Part shown: positions 18,569 to 27,382 of the stretch, piece by piece
How the letters are laid out: every line of letters begins with the position of its first letter
How positions within the stretch are numbered: position 1 is the first letter of the stretch
Origin: Chryseobacterium sp. JV274
GTDB lineage: Bacteria > Bacteroidota > Bacteroidia > Flavobacteriales > Weeksellaceae
Direction of reading: 5' to 3'
Length of the DNA stretch: 64,000 nt
NCBI RefSeq assembly: GCF_903969135.1
Contig: NZ_LR824569.1
Coordinates: 2,625,001-2,689,000 of the forward strand
Translations under genes and position numbers: made by a program
Notes under the pieces: generated by a model
Database searches by the model: none
Told to the model about the DNA's origin: nothing
Seen by the model: the letters and a program-made list of their open reading frames with translations, nothing else

Positions 18569-21145
18569 TTATTTCTTAGCTGCAGGTTTCTTGGCCGCAG
18601 GTTTTTTAGCTGTTGTAGCTGCCTTCTTAGTTGTGGCTGCTTTTTTAGCTGCAGGTTTTTTCTTTTCTGCAAAAGCTTTAGGATCCTGATCTGTAATCCA
18701 TTTTTTAACCTCATCTAAAGAAAGCTCTTTCAACTCATCTGCTTCATATTTTGTATCATCTGCTTTCTTCGGAATTTTGAACATTGCCTTTCCGAATTTG
18801 ATGAAAGGTCCCCATCTTCCGTTTTCAATGGAAATTTTTTCTTTTTCCCACTGCTGGATATATCGGTTGGCTTCTTTTTCAAGCTTGGCATCAATTAATT
18901 CATTGATATCGCTTTGAGAAAGATTTTCAAAGTCATATTTTTTTGGAACATTTACGAAAATAGCTTTGTATTTGATAAATGGCCCGAATCTTCCTGTTCC
19001 TTTCGTTACCGGCTCACCTTTATAGGTGGCAATTGGAGCATCAGCAATTTTCTTTTCATTGATGATTTCTTCTGCACGTTTCTGATCTACAGAAAGAGGG
19101 TCTTCTCCTTTTGGAATGCTGATATAAGTTTCTCCCCATTTCACGTAAGGACCAAATCTACCAACCCCTACAGAAACCGGCTGTCCATCAACTTCACTTA
19201 AATCGAAAGGAAGTTTGAATAGTTCTAATGCCTCTTCAAAAGTAATGGTAGCAATATTCTGACCTGTCATTAATGAAGCAAAAATTGGTTTCTCTTCATC
19301 ATCAGTTTCTCCGATCTGGATCATCGCTCCAAATCTTCCGATTCTTGCATGAACATTTTTACCAGTTTTCGGATCTACCCCTAATAGTCTGTCTCCTGTT
19401 GCACGGTCTGCATTTTCTTCTACATCTTCGATTCTCGGGTGGAATTTTGAGTAGAAATTCGTCATCATTTCTTTCCATTTCTGGTCACCACTTGCAATTT
19501 CGTCAAAACTTTCTTCTACTCTTGCCGTGAAACCGTAGTCAAGAATTTCTCTAAAGTTATCAGTCAGGAAATCATTTACCACTTCACCTATATCTGTGGG
19601 TAAGAATTTATTTTTATCACCTCCGAATTTCTCTTCAAGAACTACTTTTTTGATCTTATCCTTGGCTAAAGACATTTTGATCACTTCACGGGTATGCGGC
19701 TCGATTTCTCTCTTATCCACATATTCTCTATTCTGAATCGTCTGAATCGTCGGAGCATAAGTAGATGGTCTTCCAATCCCTAATTCTTCAAGCTTTCTCA
19801 CCAATCCGGCTTCGGTATATCTTGCACTTGGTCTTGTGAATTTTTCAGTAGCGGTAATAGTTTTATAGTTCAATACCTCTCCTACACTTACTTTTGGCAG
19901 TAACTTATCATTGTTTTCCTCATCTTCATCTTCTGTCTTCACAATACCATAAGCTTTCAGGAAACCATCAAATATGATCACCTCTCCCTGTGCTTCAAAA
20001 TGATGGGGTAATGATGCATTCCCGATTTCGATCACAGTCTTTTCAATTTTCGCATTGGCCATCTGAGAAGCCAGTGTTCTTCTGTATATGAGTTGGTATA
20101 GCTTATTCAGCTGTGCATCTCCTATACTTTTCACTCCAAAATCCGTAGGACGGATTGCTTCGTGAGCTTCCTGTGCGGAAGCAGATTTTGTAGTATAATT
20201 TCTTGGAGAAGAATATTCTGCTCCATATTCTGATGTAATTTGTTTTTTAGCTCCTTCAATTGCTTCCTGAGAAAGGTTTACGGAATCTGTTCTCATATAG
20301 GTAATGTACCCTTCTTCATACAGCCTTTGTGCCATACGCATGGTATTGGTTACATTATACCCAAGTCTTGAGGAAGCCTCCTGCTGTAATGTGGAGGTTG
20401 TAAATGGAGCTGAAGCAGAACGGGTACCCGGCTTGGTTTCAACATTCAGAACTTTAAATTCTGTAGTTTTTGCCTGCTCAAGAAATTTTTCTGCATCTTC
20501 TTCTTTTTCGAAGTCTTTTTTCAGTTTGGCAGCTATTTCCTGCTCTGTTTTATTTAAAAAAATTCCGTCAAGTTTAAAACTTGCTTTTGGTTTAAACTCA
20601 CGAATCTCCTTTTCTCTTTCAACAATTAATCGTACTGCTACAGATTGTACTCTTCCGGCAGATAATCCAGGTTTTACTTTCTTCCATAAAACGGGTGACA
20701 TTTCAAAACCTACAATTCTGTCCAGCACTCTTCTTGCCTGCTGGGCATTTACTAAGTTCTGATCTATATCTCTCGGATTGTCGATTGCTTTTAGAATGGC
20801 GTTTTTGGTAATCTCATGGAATACAATTCTTTTTCTGTTTTCAGGCTTCAATTTCAGCTCATCCGCAAGGTGCCATGCAATAGCCTCTCCTTCGCGGTCC
20901 TCATCGGAAGCGAGCCATACCATATCGGCTTTCTTTACTGCAGCCTTTAATTCGGTTACCAATTTCTTCTTGTCTGCGGAAACTTCGTAATCAGGACTGA
21001 ATGTAGTAAGGTCTATCCCCATTCCTTTTTTAGGAAGGTCCCGGATATGCCCGAAACTGGATTTCACTTCAAAATCCTTTCCTAAATATTTTTGAATAGT
21101 TTTTGCTTTTGCCGGGGACTCTACGATTACTAAATTTTTCGACAT
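18569..21145 (-). CDS. topA: DNA topoisomerase I (type IA)
   Basis: An 858-aa enzyme. The Toprim domain begins NLVIVESPAKAKTI (about 4-17) and has DEDREGEAIAWHL. The catalytic Tyr lies in YITYMRTDS (about 285-292). Repeated C-terminal TopoIA zinc-ribbon-like units follow (GRFGAMIQIG, GRFGPYVKWG, GRFGPFIKY, GRWGPFIKFG), without the Cys residues of the E. coli form. The tail (about 830-858) is a Lys/Ala/Pro repeat like histone H1. I use the ATG at 21145. An in-frame TTG at 21166 falls inside the TACTTTTG promoter element and is rejected. Confidence 0.96.
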   Translation of the reverse strand: MSKNLVIVESPAKAKTIQKYLGKDFEVKSSFGHIRDLPKKGMGIDLTTFSPDYEVSADKKKLVTELKAAVKKADMVWLASDEDREGEAIAWHLADELKLKPENRKRIVFHEITKNAILKAIDNPRDIDQNLVNAQQARRVLDRIVGFEMSPVLWKKVKPGLSAGRVQSVAVRLIVEREKEIREFKPKASFKLDGIFLNKTEQEIAAKLKKDFEKEEDAEKFLEQAKTTEFKVLNVETKPGTRSASAPFTTSTLQQEASSRLGYNVTNTMRMAQRLYEEGYITYMRTDSVNLSQEAIEGAKKQITSEYGAEYSSPRNYTTKSASAQEAHEAIRPTDFGVKSIGDAQLNKLYQLIYRRTLASQMANAKIEKTVIEIGNASLPHHFEAQGEVIIFDGFLKAYGIVKTEDEDEENNDKLLPKVSVGEVLNYKTITATEKFTRPSARYTEAGLVRKLEELGIGRPSTYAPTIQTIQNREYVDKREIEPHTREVIKMSLAKDKIKKVVLEEKFGGDKNKFLPTDIGEVVNDFLTDNFREILDYGFTARVEESFDEIASGDQKWKEMMTNFYSKFHPRIEDVEENADRATGDRLLGVDPKTGKNVHARIGRFGAMIQIGETDDEEKPIFASLMTGQNIATITFEEALELFKLPFDLSEVDGQPVSVGVGRFGPYVKWGETYISIPKGEDPLSVDQKRAEEIINEKKIADAPIATYKGEPVTKGTGRFGPFIKYKAIFVNVPKKYDFENLSQSDINELIDAKLEKEANRYIQQWEKEKISIENGRWGPFIKFGKAMFKIPKKADDTKYEADELKELSLDEVKKWITDQDPKAFAEKKKPAAKKAATTKKAATTAKKPAAKKPAAKK

Positions 21146-21163
21146 TCTAACTAAAAATTTTTG

Positions 21164-21171
21164 CAAAAGTA
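21164..21171 (-). promoter_or_regulatory. -7 promoter element of topA
   Basis: TACTTTTG on the minus strand matches TAnnTTTG and lies 18 bp upstream of the topA ATG, implying a very short leader. No TTG at -33 is apparent. Confidence 0.4.
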
Positions 21172-21368
21172 AAGCTTTTTTATTATATACTTTTTGTAAA
21201 ACGGGTTTAATTTAACAATCCAGATGGTTTATACCCCTTTTCAGCACCCATTTTTTAAAGATTCAAGCCCTTTGTAGTATAGGTTTTAGAGAGTTATATA
21301 GTTATCAACATTTTATGATATAGAATTTTTCATCAACCATCATAGATGTAAAAGATATGCTTACCTAT

Positions 21369-21403
21369 AAAAAAGCAGAACAAGGGATCTCATTCCGCTT
21401 TTT
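21369..21403 (-). terminator. Terminator after the T9SS cargo gene
   Basis: On the minus strand AAAAAGCGGAA and TTCTGCTTTTT form a stem (one G-U pair) followed by T. It starts 20 bp past the stop at 21423. Confidence 0.65.
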
Positions 21404-21422
21404 AAATCCTCATTTCCGGAAT

Positions 21423-24400
21423 TTATCGTTTTATAATTTTGACAACTGCTTCCGAATTATTTATTCTTATCAAATACACTCCTGCATTCAAAGATGACAG
21501 GTCCGTCTGATTATTTATAAACTGGCCAGACTTCACAATCTGCCCCAAAGCATTAAAAATCTGAAAATGATATTCTTTGTTTTCCGAAGCCTTGATATAC
21601 AAAATATTGGAAACCGGGCTTGGGTATAGAATAATCTTATTGTCCGTCATTTTAAATTCTGCATTAGCAGTACTCAAAGTTGAGCCATTAGAGACTACTG
21701 TGATTCTGGAAGCAGGTCCTTCTTCATTGCCGTTTGCGTCATATTCTATTTTTACACATCGGCACCCCACACCAAAATATGGATCATTATTATCATGAAA
21801 AACCATCATCCTGTTGGTAGTAGAAGCTGCATCAAAAAGTACATTAACAGGTCTTCCCAAATAATTTGAATTTAAAGCTGCTGTCCATACAGCAGGGTAT
21901 TGAAAATTGAGAATATTAAAGGTTCCTTGTGATGTCTGATTGGCAATTACACTTCTGAAACCTCTTGATCCGGAATCAGGGTAGTTTCCTAAAGGATATG
22001 CAGGATTATTAAAGATATATCCTACGGTGGCATTGGCAGAATTTCTCACTCTGGTTCCTAAATAATCAGTGGCTATATTATATGATGTAGCTATGTTTTT
22101 GTCTTTTTTATACCATGGAGTCTGTCCGAAATCACTCCCCGAAACCAAAGCAACATTCATCAGATCGGGAATTCGCCAGCCTTCCGGGCAAGGATCGAAA
22201 GGAGATTTCTCTCCTCCTCTTCCCCATCTGTCAGGAGCCAGGTTTGGTTCTGTTGCCAGCCAGTCAGTTCCGTTAGTATAGTTGGGTGTTGCGCTGTTAT
22301 AAGGAGCAAACGTACTTGGAATCATATATACCAAAGGATTTTTAACGGAATAAGACAGTATCTTGGAAATCTTTTCTACCGGCTTATCTGTACTCTGCAC
22401 ATTGGATGCAGCAGCGTAGGTATTGTAAGGCACTATATAACTACCGGAAAGATTGTTATAATCAGCTGAAGTAAGCACAGCATAGGATACTGTTCCATTT
22501 GCAGCAGCAGTTCCTAAAGAAATATTGTAGAAATTTCTGTTATCTGCATTTTGGAATGCAGGAATAGGATCTTTTCTTCCCCATTGATAGTGCAATCCCG
22601 TAGAAGCACGTATCTTCAGCAGCTCTTCGGCGGTGGGTGCAAGAGGATTTGCAACATTAGGAAAAGCATCTGTTGCCCCAAGATTACGATCCATGAAAGT
22701 GGTCTGCAATATCACATCCGCTTTGTTCACATAATTCACATAATTCGCTACTACTTCAGGAGATTCTGTAGTATAGGTGTAAGACTGTATAGGAGAATCC
22801 GTAACCCAGATATGCCAACTCCAATATACAGGAGCTGATATACTGCCGTTATGTAGAGTCACCACGGCATTTCCACTCTGATCAGGAGCTATTTCTACCT
22901 CTATTTTTGAGTTAGCAATACCCTGCAGTGAAGAAGGCGACGGATTTACTATTGAAATTTTACTGATAAGACCGATATTCGTAGTCCAGAGAACATTTCC
23001 TTTTAAATTATTAAAACTGGAAGAGTTTAATATCTCAGGATTATTCAACAATTGACTTTGTACTGAAAATGCTTTACTCACTGGAATTTCAATGACAGCA
23101 GCTGCCCCGCTTTTAACAATCTGGTAGGTATTCGGGTTATCAATCCCTTCTTTATATTCTGTAGCAGCAGGCAGATATTCTGTAGGAAAATCATAATCAT
23201 TGACGAGATATAAAGGGTCTTTTATACATCTGCATCCGTTCGCATCTGAAGTATACATTACTGACATGGGAAAGTAATAATAACGCCCTTTAATATTAGG
23301 ATAATTAGCATCCGGAATATCAGGCTGCGTTTTATCCGGAATCATAGAAAGCCCTCTAACGGTAACTGCCGGAGAAGCATCGAACTGCCGGGCCATGGTA
23401 GCTGTCCACAATGCAATATGGTGCTGATCACTGTACTGCCCCAAATGAGCCCCTCTGATAAGCTGTCCATTTCCGGGAAAGATTCCCATATTGTACCCTC
23501 CAACAGCAGAAAGATCAAAACCAAGATTAGGATACACCTTAAATCCTGTCATAAATGCGGGAATTCCGGCATTGGTAGGTTTTATAATATGGTATTTATT
23601 GGTCTCAAAAACATTTTTCGCCATATTGGTTTTTACGCCGAAAGGTGAAAAATCTATTCTGATATCATCAATATAGGATCCGGAGGCAAGATTCGCTACC
23701 AGCATAGAGGGTATTCGCCATCCGTTGGGACAAGGATCATAAGAAGATTTATCCCGATAAGGTTTTGCTTTGTCATCGGTATTGTAAACAGCTTCTATTT
23801 TTCCCTGTGCATTATCAGACCAAAGGTTAAGCTCTGAAAGCCGGTTATTAGGCAAGGTTGTAGATTTCCCAAACCAATTGACAGGCAGATTGACATTATT
23901 ATTGTAGTAAGCCTGACCGGAATTGTCCTCTTTATTGACATAGATAAGACTCAGCGGATTTTTTACAGAAAGTCTTAAGTTATTGGTAACCTCTGCTCCG
24001 GAAAGTAACACGAATCTCCTAAGATCATCAATACTTACAGCATTGATCATATTTTTTGCTCCTCTATGTCTGACTCTTCCTATGGATCCCGAAGCTTCAT
24101 AGAAGTCATTCCCTCTGGTAACCAATGGCGGAATTGGGTCTTTTCGCCCCCACTGGTAAAGAAGTCCTATACTTTTGTTCCAGTCTGACACGGTGATGGA
24201 GCTTGTAAGTGCACCCAAATTCCTGTCCATCCATTTCCAATCTGTATCCGGAATCACTTCAGTTGTGCCATCTGACTTCATCCTTTTAATAGTATTGAAA
24301 CTTCGATAAGTCGTTCCATTTGTAGGATCATCAGTAACCCAGATATGCCAGCTCCAATAGATTTCTCCATTTACCTTAAAGGCAACCACGGCATTTCCTT

Positions 24401-24836
24401 TTTTTGTTTTATTGACAGGAACTTTGATCTTCGCATCCTGACCTGTCCCTGTTATTTCGAGAGCATAATTTACCCCTGATTTTATCAGACCATGAACATC
24501 TTCCCACAGTACATCTGCCGTTACAGCTCCTGCCGGAATGCCATTTCCGTTGAGATAGCCGCCTCCTTCCCACATAGCATATGCTTTCTTTACGGGAACC
24601 AGCAAGCCTTCACTATTCTGACTAGGGTCAAAGATGTAGCTGTTAGGAGCTTTTTTCCAATCCGGGAGTAATAATTTTGCCCTTTCACGCACCGGTCTGG
24701 TGAGTGAGTCTATATTATGAGTACTCAATACATCATGCTCAACTAAGGGAAGATATCCTCTAACATTACCTTTAGAACAAATTCCCAACGATATCAGGCA
24801 GATAGCTGCCGCTAATTTTCCAACTAACCTTTTCAT
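21423..24836 (-). CDS. Large secreted protein with two duplicated modules and a T9SS type A sorting domain
   Basis: An 1137-aa protein with a signal peptide (about 1-22). Two copies of the same module of about 500 aa follow. Each has, in order, WSWHIWVTD (about 162 and 670), MDRNLGA (about 202 and 715), QWGRKDPIP (about 229 and 752), DPCPxGWRIP (about 366 and 880) and a CRC(I/V)K block (about 537 and 1026). The DPCPxGWRIP signature is shared with the Fibrobacter major-paralogous-type domains. The C-terminus (about 1060-1137) has ILYPSPVSNILYI and GVYLIRI and ends in KIIKR, as in the type IX secretion A-type tail. The role is probably surface or adhesin-like, by inference only. It is flanked by terminators on both sides. 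Confidence 0.85.
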   Translation of the reverse strand: MKRLVGKLAAAICLISLGICSKGNVRGYLPLVEHDVLSTHNIDSLTRPVRERAKLLLPDWKKAPNSYIFDPSQNSEGLLVPVKKAYAMWEGGGYLNGNGIPAGAVTADVLWEDVHGLIKSGVNYALEITGTGQDAKIKVPVNKTKKGNAVVAFKVNGEIYWSWHIWVTDDPTNGTTYRSFNTIKRMKSDGTTEVIPDTDWKWMDRNLGALTSSITVSDWNKSIGLLYQWGRKDPIPPLVTRGNDFYEASGSIGRVRHRGAKNMINAVSIDDLRRFVLLSGAEVTNNLRLSVKNPLSLIYVNKEDNSGQAYYNNNVNLPVNWFGKSTTLPNNRLSELNLWSDNAQGKIEAVYNTDDKAKPYRDKSSYDPCPNGWRIPSMLVANLASGSYIDDIRIDFSPFGVKTNMAKNVFETNKYHIIKPTNAGIPAFMTGFKVYPNLGFDLSAVGGYNMGIFPGNGQLIRGAHLGQYSDQHHIALWTATMARQFDASPAVTVRGLSMIPDKTQPDIPDANYPNIKGRYYYFPMSVMYTSDANGCRCIKDPLYLVNDYDFPTEYLPAATEYKEGIDNPNTYQIVKSGAAAVIEIPVSKAFSVQSQLLNNPEILNSSSFNNLKGNVLWTTNIGLISKISIVNPSPSSLQGIANSKIEVEIAPDQSGNAVVTLHNGSISAPVYWSWHIWVTDSPIQSYTYTTESPEVVANYVNYVNKADVILQTTFMDRNLGATDAFPNVANPLAPTAEELLKIRASTGLHYQWGRKDPIPAFQNADNRNFYNISLGTAAANGTVSYAVLTSADYNNLSGSYIVPYNTYAAASNVQSTDKPVEKISKILSYSVKNPLVYMIPSTFAPYNSATPNYTNGTDWLATEPNLAPDRWGRGGEKSPFDPCPEGWRIPDLMNVALVSGSDFGQTPWYKKDKNIATSYNIATDYLGTRVRNSANATVGYIFNNPAYPLGNYPDSGSRGFRSVIANQTSQGTFNILNFQYPAVWTAALNSNYLGRPVNVLFDAASTTNRMMVFHDNNDPYFGVGCRCVKIEYDANGNEEGPASRITVVSNGSTLSTANAEFKMTDNKIILYPSPVSNILYIKASENKEYHFQIFNALGQIVKSGQFINNQTDLSSLNAGVYLIRINNSEAVVKIIKR

Positions 24837-24993
24837 ATCTTATGGATTTGAGTGTTATCAAAATACAATTTTTAAGCCCTCATCAACAAAAATAGATTTA
24901 TTTTATAAATAAAAATAAAATATTTATATTATGTTATTAATAACATAATTAAAAACCTTATAAACAGTACAAATCCAAACAATCACTTTATAT

Positions 24994-25021
24994 AAAAAAA
25001 GACAGCTAAAAAGCTGCCTTT
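24994..25021 (-). terminator. Terminator after the EpsG-like gene
   Basis: On the minus strand AAAGGCAGCT-TTTT-AGCTGTCTTT is followed by a T run. It starts 20 bp past the stop at 25042. Confidence 0.8.
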
Positions 25022-25041
25022 ATATTTTTACTTCCAAAATA

Positions 25042-26181
25042 CTATGGAAGGATATGGTTTTTGTAACGTTCTATTGAAAATCGTCCCGCCTTGATATTAT
25101 TAAAGAGAGAGAAGACAACAAAATTGAAGACAACGAGTGAGATAATAAATGCATAAATCATGTTCTTGGTCCTTGCAGAAACAACATACATGGCATTTGG
25201 AATAATGATATATGAGAACCCAATGAATGCTCCTGCAAGCCTCGATGAGAAAATAGGGTTATTTCTAAAGATAAAATACATGCAAATTCCAGCCACTGCA
25301 TAGTTTCTATGGTATTCATAATAAGGGTACAGCTCTTTCATCTTAGTATCAAAAACAAAAAGAAAGAAAGTCAGGATCGCCATCATTACTTCAGGAATAC
25401 CGACACCACCGTTCAATCGCTGTACCGTTTCATCCATATATCCGTTGAAGCCTTCTACAAGCGTACTATTCGAGGCCATCCCATCCAAGAGCCCCCCAAA
25501 ACTTCTGTATATTTCAAACGGAGACAGGAAGACAGAGCCAATGATCATAACCAGCATCACTGTTTTGTTCAGTGGAACGCGGGCCAGCCAATACATTGGC
25601 AGGAATAAATAACAGACACTATGGATACCTGATCCTATAAATATGAAAAATAAGTAATGCCAGAATTTCCGTTCTTTGATATACCGTATCGCAAAGTAAA
25701 CGATAAAGGTCCCCAGATTTTGTCTGATCTGCCCACTTTCCCCAATAAAAAAGTTGGGGATAAACATAAAAAGGGTAAAGGTAAATGGATAAAATGTATT
25801 GTCTTCTGTATATTCTACTTTAAAGATCATCGCAAAAATAGCAATGACCAGCGTCAACATATAAAAAGGGGCGTTAAAAAAATTGAGGAGTATTTTATTA
25901 ATCAATGTATACAGCCATTCTACATCCAGATTTTCAGATCCTTCCATATGGAGCATCTTCATAAAGATACTGTAATAGCTTTTGGTATCAGAGTAAATAT
26001 AAATCCCTTTGTAACTTCCGTAGTCAGGACCTACCTCATTTCTAAGACCGGCAATAAGAATGAAATAAACAGCAAGGAACCAGAACCATTTTTTATCAAC
26101 TTTTTTTCCATACACCTCCTGAATACTGAAGAACAGCATATAGACAATTGCAATAATATAATATGGATGTAGTAAACTCAT
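25042..26181 (-). CDS. EpsG-family polytopic membrane protein
   Basis: A 379-aa protein with about ten TM segments. The loop after the first two TMs, AGLRNEVGPDYGSYKGIY, is the signature of EpsG family proteins, which are associated with exopolysaccharide polymerisation. A charged central loop precedes the later TMs. It lies 10 bp downstream of another polytopic gene, so the two form one operon. The sugar is unknown, and the main EPS genes are 12 kb away. Confidence 0.8.
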   Translation of the reverse strand: MSLLHPYYIIAIVYMLFFSIQEVYGKKVDKKWFWFLAVYFILIAGLRNEVGPDYGSYKGIYIYSDTKSYYSIFMKMLHMEGSENLDVEWLYTLINKILLNFFNAPFYMLTLVIAIFAMIFKVEYTEDNTFYPFTFTLFMFIPNFFIGESGQIRQNLGTFIVYFAIRYIKERKFWHYLFFIFIGSGIHSVCYLFLPMYWLARVPLNKTVMLVMIIGSVFLSPFEIYRSFGGLLDGMASNSTLVEGFNGYMDETVQRLNGGVGIPEVMMAILTFFLFVFDTKMKELYPYYEYHRNYAVAGICMYFIFRNNPIFSSRLAGAFIGFSYIIIPNAMYVVSARTKNMIYAFIISLVVFNFVVFSLFNNIKAGRFSIERYKNHILP

Positions 26182-26191
26182 GTTAAATCTC

Positions 26192-27190
26192 TTATGTTTT
26201 TTTAAACTGATGATATGCTGCGATAATCCCCGTTAGAACTAAAGGCAGAAAAAGTCTCACCTCCCAAAAAAGGCCCACTAAAGTGATCATAATGAGGTAA
26301 GGAATTGAAAAGAAAAAATATTTTCCAAAAATGTTCCTGTTTTCTTCATCAGTACAAAGTCTGTATATAAAGTAAATCACAATGACGGCAAAAATCAATC
26401 CCGCAAGATTGAAAGGACTGGAAAAGTTCCTGTTGATGTAAAAGCCTTCTACAAATGTAGTTTCATCCTGAATAAGCAGTGCTCTTAATCCCAGATAGGG
26501 AACAAGAAAAGCTATAACCAGAGGTATTATTTTCCAGATCACCTGATAATTTCCTTTTTTCAACTCGGCAATATTGAAAAATATGGCGGCAAAAAAAGCG
26601 ATATTCAGGCAGGCAGTCTCTCTTACCAATGTGGAGATTCCGATAAGACCAATGAGAATAAAAAAGAAGATATTTTTCCCGGTATCTAAATATTTTAATG
26701 TTAAAAATACGCCGGCCAGATAGCAGAAAAGTGCAATAGTATCACAATTTGTCGGTGCATACTGAGTAATTACGATAAAAAAAACAGACAAAAGATGGAT
26801 AATTCTTCTTGCATTAAGATTGAGCAGAAGACCTGTGGACTTCATTTTAAATACGGCATTTAAGATCAGGGAACATCCAATAAAAAAAACACTATTCATC
26901 AGGAAAAGCCCATGATAGAACGGCGTTCCGTTTTTGGACAAAAAATCTTTAAAGAAAGAAAAAGGACCATTGATCAGATCATACATCAGATCTGTCATCT
27001 GCACACTCAGGTAATTGGGAATCACCCTGTAGGCGTATACCGAGGAAAATAAGAAGTCGGGAGTTGTTTCTGATGTTTTCAGTCTCGTATAGGAAGATTC
27101 AAATCCATAATAAGACATAGCAAACAGCAGAAGCGGAAGTACTATTACAAATAGAAATCCGTTTATTTTTTCATCATTTCTTTTCAACAT
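26192..27190 (-). CDS. Polytopic membrane protein of unknown function
   Basis: A 332-aa protein with about nine TM segments starting at residue 14. A periplasmic-type loop follows TM1 (ETTPDFLFSSVYAYRVIP), and short charged loops occur elsewhere. I do not recognise the family. A membrane glycosyltransferase or a partner of the EpsG-like protein is a guess from the shared operon (10-bp gap). Start is ATG. The upstream region shares a divergent intergenic region with the flexirubin operon. Confidence 0.75.
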   Translation of the reverse strand: MLKRNDEKINGFLFVIVLPLLLFAMSYYGFESSYTRLKTSETTPDFLFSSVYAYRVIPNYLSVQMTDLMYDLINGPFSFFKDFLSKNGTPFYHGLFLMNSVFFIGCSLILNAVFKMKSTGLLLNLNARRIIHLLSVFFIVITQYAPTNCDTIALFCYLAGVFLTLKYLDTGKNIFFFILIGLIGISTLVRETACLNIAFFAAIFFNIAELKKGNYQVIWKIIPLVIAFLVPYLGLRALLIQDETTFVEGFYINRNFSSPFNLAGLIFAVIVIYFIYRLCTDEENRNIFGKYFFFSIPYLIMITLVGLFWEVRLFLPLVLTGIIAAYHQFKKT

Positions 27191-27261
27191 ATCTAAAACA
27201 GATTCTTATTTTTTAATAATAATTGTGATTTAAAATACATTTTTTTAAAGGGGAACTTTTG

Positions 27262-27269
27262 CAAAAGTA
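27262..27269 (-). promoter_or_regulatory. -7 promoter element of the EpsG-like operon
   Basis: TACTTTTG on the minus strand lies within the perfect palindrome ACTTTTGCAAAAGT (27255-27268). It gives a leader of about 66 nt for the gene starting at 27190. No clear -33 TTG. Confidence 0.4.
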
Positions 27270-27334
27270 GAATATTTTTTCATTCTTCCTAGAATATTTT
27301 ATTGATTTTCAGACAAAACTTATCTCTAACTATT

Positions 27335-27363
27335 TTGAACTAATGCTTAAAAAATTAAATTTG
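27335..27363 (+). promoter_or_regulatory. Promoter of flexirubin TU1
   Basis: TTG (27335-27337), an 18-bp spacer, then TAAATTTG (27356-27363): a full match to the flavobacterial consensus. Expected transcription start is about 27370, with a 13-nt leader to the ATG at 27383. The 15-mer TAAATTTGCAGACTT recurs upstream of ileS. Confidence 0.75.
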
Positions 27364-27382
27364 CAGACTTGATTCACATGCA

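Noticed and set aside
21146..21166. TTG start 7 codons upstream of topA ATG
   Set aside because: The codon lies within the TACTTTTG promoter element, so the mRNA would not contain it.
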